NCBI GenBank assembly: GCA_900546605.1
Contig: URDV01000023.1
Span: 1 to 14,628 of the forward strand
Source of the DNA: an uncultured Prevotella sp.
GTDB lineage: Bacteria > Bacteroidota > Bacteroidia > Bacteroidales > Bacteroidaceae
DNA length: 14,628 nucleotides
Reading direction: 5' to 3'
The notes under the pieces were generated by a model. That model was not told the origin of the DNA. It ran no database searches and worked only from the letters and a program-made list of their open reading frames with translations. The position numbers and the translations under genes are program-made. Below, one piece after another: positions 12,701 through 14,628 of this stretch; within the stretch, counting starts at the first letter, position 1; each line of letters begins with the position of its first letter.

Positions 12701-14272
12701 CACTTCGTTCTCGTGCACTACTTTGTAGCCAGCAACACTTGCTTGTGGAGCACTCCACGAAAGCACATTATTGTCTATTGCCACATTCTGAGGAGCCTTC
12801 ACACCACGTCCAGGCACCACCACGGTCAGCACAGTGCGTTGTCCAGCATTGGCTATGTTCACTCCGTCTGCACCCGTTTCAAAAGGAACTTCAAGGCCCT
12901 CTTTGTCTTGTTCATAGTCAAGCACCGAAGCTTTGTACACATGTCCGTTGCCTTGAGCCGTGTTGCGCGTATTGATTATAAAGAAGTATTTCAACGCATC
13001 ATTGGCATCAAGGTTATCGGTTAAGTCAGTTAAATCATAACCAAACTCCATAGGTTCGGAGTGAAGTTTACCATCAATCCAACGTCCTAACATAGGCACT
13101 TCGGGGGCAGGCACAGTGTTACCATAGTTGCCGTCACCCGCATACTGAAAGTGGTGAAGTGGTATGGTAAATTCGGGTTCCGTAGCATTTACGTCCTTAG
13201 CAACACCTACCGACAGAGCCAATTCCGAACGTCGACTATAGTCCATATTGAGTTTAATGGTGCGCAACGGGCGATAGTTTTTACGAACCTTGTACACTTC
13301 AGGTGTCCACCAATTGCCCGCAAAAGTGCCATTCGCATTAAACGAGGCACCCGCATAAGCATAAGGGCAGTAAACGAAGCCTTGGTTGGCCCAAGTGTCA
13401 CTCCATGAGTTCACCATAATCCAAGCGCCACGTTCATCGGCTGAAGCCTCGCCATATATGCCATTACCATTCAAGTCAAACTCAATGCGGTCATCATATC
13501 CCACAATAGTCATGGCATGATCCACCTGTGTACCCCAAGCCTTTAGATACTTTTGTCCTACTATGCCCAGAGCGGCATTGGCAGGTGAATTACCCACATC
13601 AGCCAATTGCAAACCAGCCGAGGCACAACCTATGCCTACGATGCCACCTGAGTGAAAGTCGGTATCGCCATTATGATTGTAAATCCAACGTTTCACAGCC
13701 TCACGACCTGCTTCTGTGCCTAAGCTCTCGGTAAAGTGCGCTGGCTTTAGCATACGATTGAACATGCCCTCATACCACTTATCGTAGCCTGTCATCCAGC
13801 CAAAGTCGTTCTGCGATTCAACTTGGTAGCCAAACAATTTTGAGTAGGTCTGTCCACCATAGGTTTGAGCTGAAGGCACACCCACGAACTGCACAAAGGC
13901 ATCTTTACCCGAATTGCCATTGGTAAGTAGCCACACAAAATGTGAAGGGTAATAATTGTGAGCATCCTTACCATTTGTACCACGAAACGAATTGAGTTCA
14001 TGCGAAAACATGTAGCAAATGCGCGATGCTGAGCCACATGAGCCACCTTGTTGGTCAATGACGGGCGGGAAATAAGGTGTCAAGGCATTATTCACATGGT
14101 CGGGCAAAACGCTGGTAGCCCGTGCCGACATGTGCCGTGGCTTCATTAATGAAGGGTCGGGATTTGTTTTATCCGAATAGTCTGGATACTTGCTGCGATT
14201 TACCTGCTGTGCCCATAAACTGACGGGCAACATGGCTGAGGCCATAAGCAGCACTTTTAAATTAGGTTTCAT
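9734..14272 (-). CDS. Secreted papain-fold cysteine peptidase with LamG-like and PKD-like domains and a T9SS sorting tail
   Basis: The 1512-residue precursor starts with a signal peptide (MKPNLKVLLMASAMLPVSLW, cleavage probably after A21). A C1A-type peptidase domain follows at about 55-320. The presumed nucleophile is C79 in DQQGGSCGSAS (73-83), the histidine H252 in QVDHAMTIVGYDD (249-261), and the asparagine N288 in WIMVNSW (284-290); DLNGNG (266-271) is a likely calcium-binding insertion. After a linker domain come a LamG/concanavalin-like domain (about 570-725), three PKD-like domains (about 790-1040), a second LamG-like domain (about 1050-1225), a further beta-rich module, and a C-terminal tail with IYDLSGRKVNAPGKGVY, typical of type IX secretion cargo in Prevotella. 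It is probably exported across both membranes and kept at or released from the surface to degrade protein while binding glycan or protein. It is a single-gene unit of chromosomal character, richer in GC than the island. The substrate is unknown. Confidence 0.9.
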   Translation of the reverse strand: MKPNLKVLLMASAMLPVSLWAQQVNRSKYPDYSDKTNPDPSLMKPRHMSARATSVLPDHVNNALTPYFPPVIDQQGGSCGSASRICYMFSHELNSFRGTNGKDAHNYYPSHFVWLLTNGNSGKDAFVQFVGVPSAQTYGGQTYSKLFGYQVESQNDFGWMTGYDKWYEGMFNRMLKPAHFTESLGTEAGREAVKRWIYNHNGDTDFHSGGIVGIGCASAGLQLADVGNSPANAALGIVGQKYLKAWGTQVDHAMTIVGYDDRIEFDLNGNGIYGEASADERGAWIMVNSWSDTWANQGFVYCPYAYAGASFNANGTFAGNWWTPEVYKVRKNYRPLRTIKLNMDYSRRSELALSVGVAKDVNATEPEFTIPLHHFQYAGDGNYGNTVPAPEVPMLGRWIDGKLHSEPMEFGYDLTDLTDNLDANDALKYFFIINTRNTAQGNGHVYKASVLDYEQDKEGLEVPFETGADGVNIANAGQRTVLTVVVPGRGVKAPQNVAIDNNVLSWSAPQASVAGYKVVHENEVLATLAADVTHYDLPQDAVGSYGVIAMYDGNKESKAATATVMAPNLDYNQCVRLDHTGLTLPGVFTTKYDKATIEFWIRPQSLADWNQSAGPGWGTFMMHANANGAFTAGWDTNNRLNAVGALQAGRWTHVALVVDGNTMTAYINGSQRGKVTSQTYSGLGGFGDLVFSANGNKNDQHAFYDEIRIWRKARTAGEIKADYKQQYATGLLPNDLVAYYRADMIEVNGEKRLRDLTTGERHGVFANSAFALNGGYAQSLGYATTTQVSIVKPTTAIVAGQPIKLSATGSTNIASLHWIAEGAGVQGVACASPVITFKQPGEQQVKVVATDVKGKTVEDVATFNVSALVPADATFKMSKTKVAAGERVSFMSQQMLEGYHYKWTLEGTKAVNNELPYVTVAYNERGTYKVQLAVTDPQGHTATSQQTIEVTAVAPKVDFDVEPAVVMKGETVRLTDRSLYRPLQGQWTLTSDGTIMQGDGLNVSFTPDVPGVYDVTLKAHNEAGNGEATQNRALVVCNADSKTGLSFLPQGSASVQLSKVPLSTGEKYFSIDWWMRPSALQSACNGIGEGQSTFELLTTESGQMRLYVDGKFAKSDDGFVVANEWHHYAVSFFQGSICFYRDGLLISRAGLRTTALPAISTFSLGTADAPMCGTVDEFRVWSNFAFNENKPEELQGYINEPMSASKVAAAQAEGLQVYYKFDQNSGDVKDETSNANTGLRKGFGPDGDAWTNSRGVFSLNFNSTAEDVSSRYLKNYQAPFSNTGEVFNDVYGFLYGNRFMTLSDWKLDNIGNDDKYGCVAKTGACVDTQANKDDDYFTISTGQDGFANKLQNHKAYQTIDLPEGAYMFATEYPANCDMKAEGCYLVVAEGDKLPDTDQLSTSLGYKKMVEPSVSLQNKVFFILTEPTTISLGILTNMQDVQQFYIKSFMLKRCDVTPMKGLIDGIGSVTMPDGTIATPSTINAQRSIYDLSGRKVNAPGKGVYIVGGKKVVR

Positions 14273-14571
14273 TGATTTGTAGAAAAAGTATTAGTGTTGT
14301 TAAGTTGGTGTTCAGTATTATTAGAACTTTCCTAAAAATAATTTTTGACACCTACTTATGCTGCGAATTTACAAAAACAAAATGTAATATCCGTTTAGTT
14401 ATCGTTATTTTAGCTATCAACTAATAAAATAAGTAGATAACACGATGAACGCCCACATAAATCATAAGCACTTACTTTTGCGTCATTGAGCTAAAGTTAT
14501 CAGTTTCTCTTGCCATTTTCAACAAAAAAATCAAATTCAAGATTGAGCCACACAATGAAGTTGTCTAAACT
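14273..14571. other. Intergenic region upstream of the peptidase gene
   Basis: This stretch holds the minus-strand leader of the peptidase. It is AT-rich and I find no full -33/-7 pair in it on that strand. A lone TACTTTTG (14473-14480) on the plus strand matches the -7 box, but no TTG lies at the usual distance. No gene is recognisable. Confidence 0.4.
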
Positions 14572-14607
14572 TTAACCCGTTGGCGGAATTTCAGGTTAAC
14601 GGGTTAA
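14572..14607. repeat. Inverted repeat at the right edge
   Basis: TTAACCCGTT (14572-14581) and AACGGGTTAA (14598-14607) form a perfect 10-bp stem with a 16-nt loop. It overlaps the start of the tandem 8-bp repeat. The partner gene would lie beyond the window. Confidence 0.5.
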
Positions 14608-14628
14608 CAAGTTGACAGGTTAACAAGT
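14593..14628 (+). repeat. Tandem 8-bp repeat, truncated by the window edge
   Basis: The units AGGTTAAC, GGGTTAAC, AAGTTGAC, AGGTTAAC and then AAGT follow one another without gaps, with consensus RRGTTRAC. Similar GTTAAC/GTTGAC strings occur in intergenic DNA of Bacteroidales (from memory). At least four units are present and the array continues past the end. Confidence 0.75.

Noticed and set aside
12554..13024. Plus-strand open frames within 10030-13734, up to 156 codons
   Set aside because: They are antisense shadows of the secreted peptidase gene, composed of Cys/His-rich low-information sequence without translation signals.
14473..14480. TACTTTTG on the plus strand as a promoter reading out of the window
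   Set aside because: No TTG or TTTG lies 19-23 bp upstream and no gene is visible downstream, so only the -7 match remains.

Overview
The window looks like chromosome of a Bacteroidales bacterium, most likely Prevotella or a close relative. Three things point there: promoters of the Bacteroidetes form TTG-N20-TAnnTTTG (seen at 2432-2462 and 9513-9543), a secreted multidomain peptidase ending in a Prevotella-style 'IYDLSGRK...' type IX secretion sorting tail, and a tRNA gene without an encoded CCA end. The species cannot be fixed from sequence alone.

Layout. (1) Positions 1-2462, all on the minus strand, form an apparent operon: a small XRE-type HTH regulator (2080-2289), an AlbA_2/Schlafen plus GHKL-ATPase protein (415-2076), and the N-terminus of a TOTE-type primase/helicase conflict protein that runs off the left edge (244 down to 1). 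(2) Positions 2532-2632 carry a copy of the 3' half of a tRNA(CAU) gene plus its terminator. The complete tRNA gene with the same flank is at 9350-9477. These two copies bracket about 6.8 kb and look like attL and attR of an integrated island. (3) Inside that island, on the plus strand, lie a second HTH gene (start best placed at 3010), a second AlbA_2/ATPase gene (3221-4825), a scar region holding a coupled 34-codon ORF and the 3' half of a HIT hydrolase gene, then a 1220-residue protein (5283-8945) with a STAND/AAA-like core lacking a normal Walker A lysine and a long helical C-terminal part. No integrase is encoded between the att copies. (4) Right of the tRNA gene lies apparent host chromosome: a 1512-residue secreted papain-fold peptidase with LamG-like and PKD-like domains (9734-14272, minus), closed by a strong terminator. 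The window ends in an 8-bp tandem repeat.

How the parts may work together. The HTH + AlbA_2/ATPase pair occurs twice, once before a TOTE-type effector and once before the STAND-like giant protein. I infer a reusable sensing/regulatory cassette coupled to interchangeable effectors, accumulated side by side at one tRNA attachment site. A motif (AAGTACC, two copies each) upstream of the TOTE gene and upstream of the second HTH gene may tie the two together. The anti-phage or anti-element role is inferred from family and context, not shown by the sequence.
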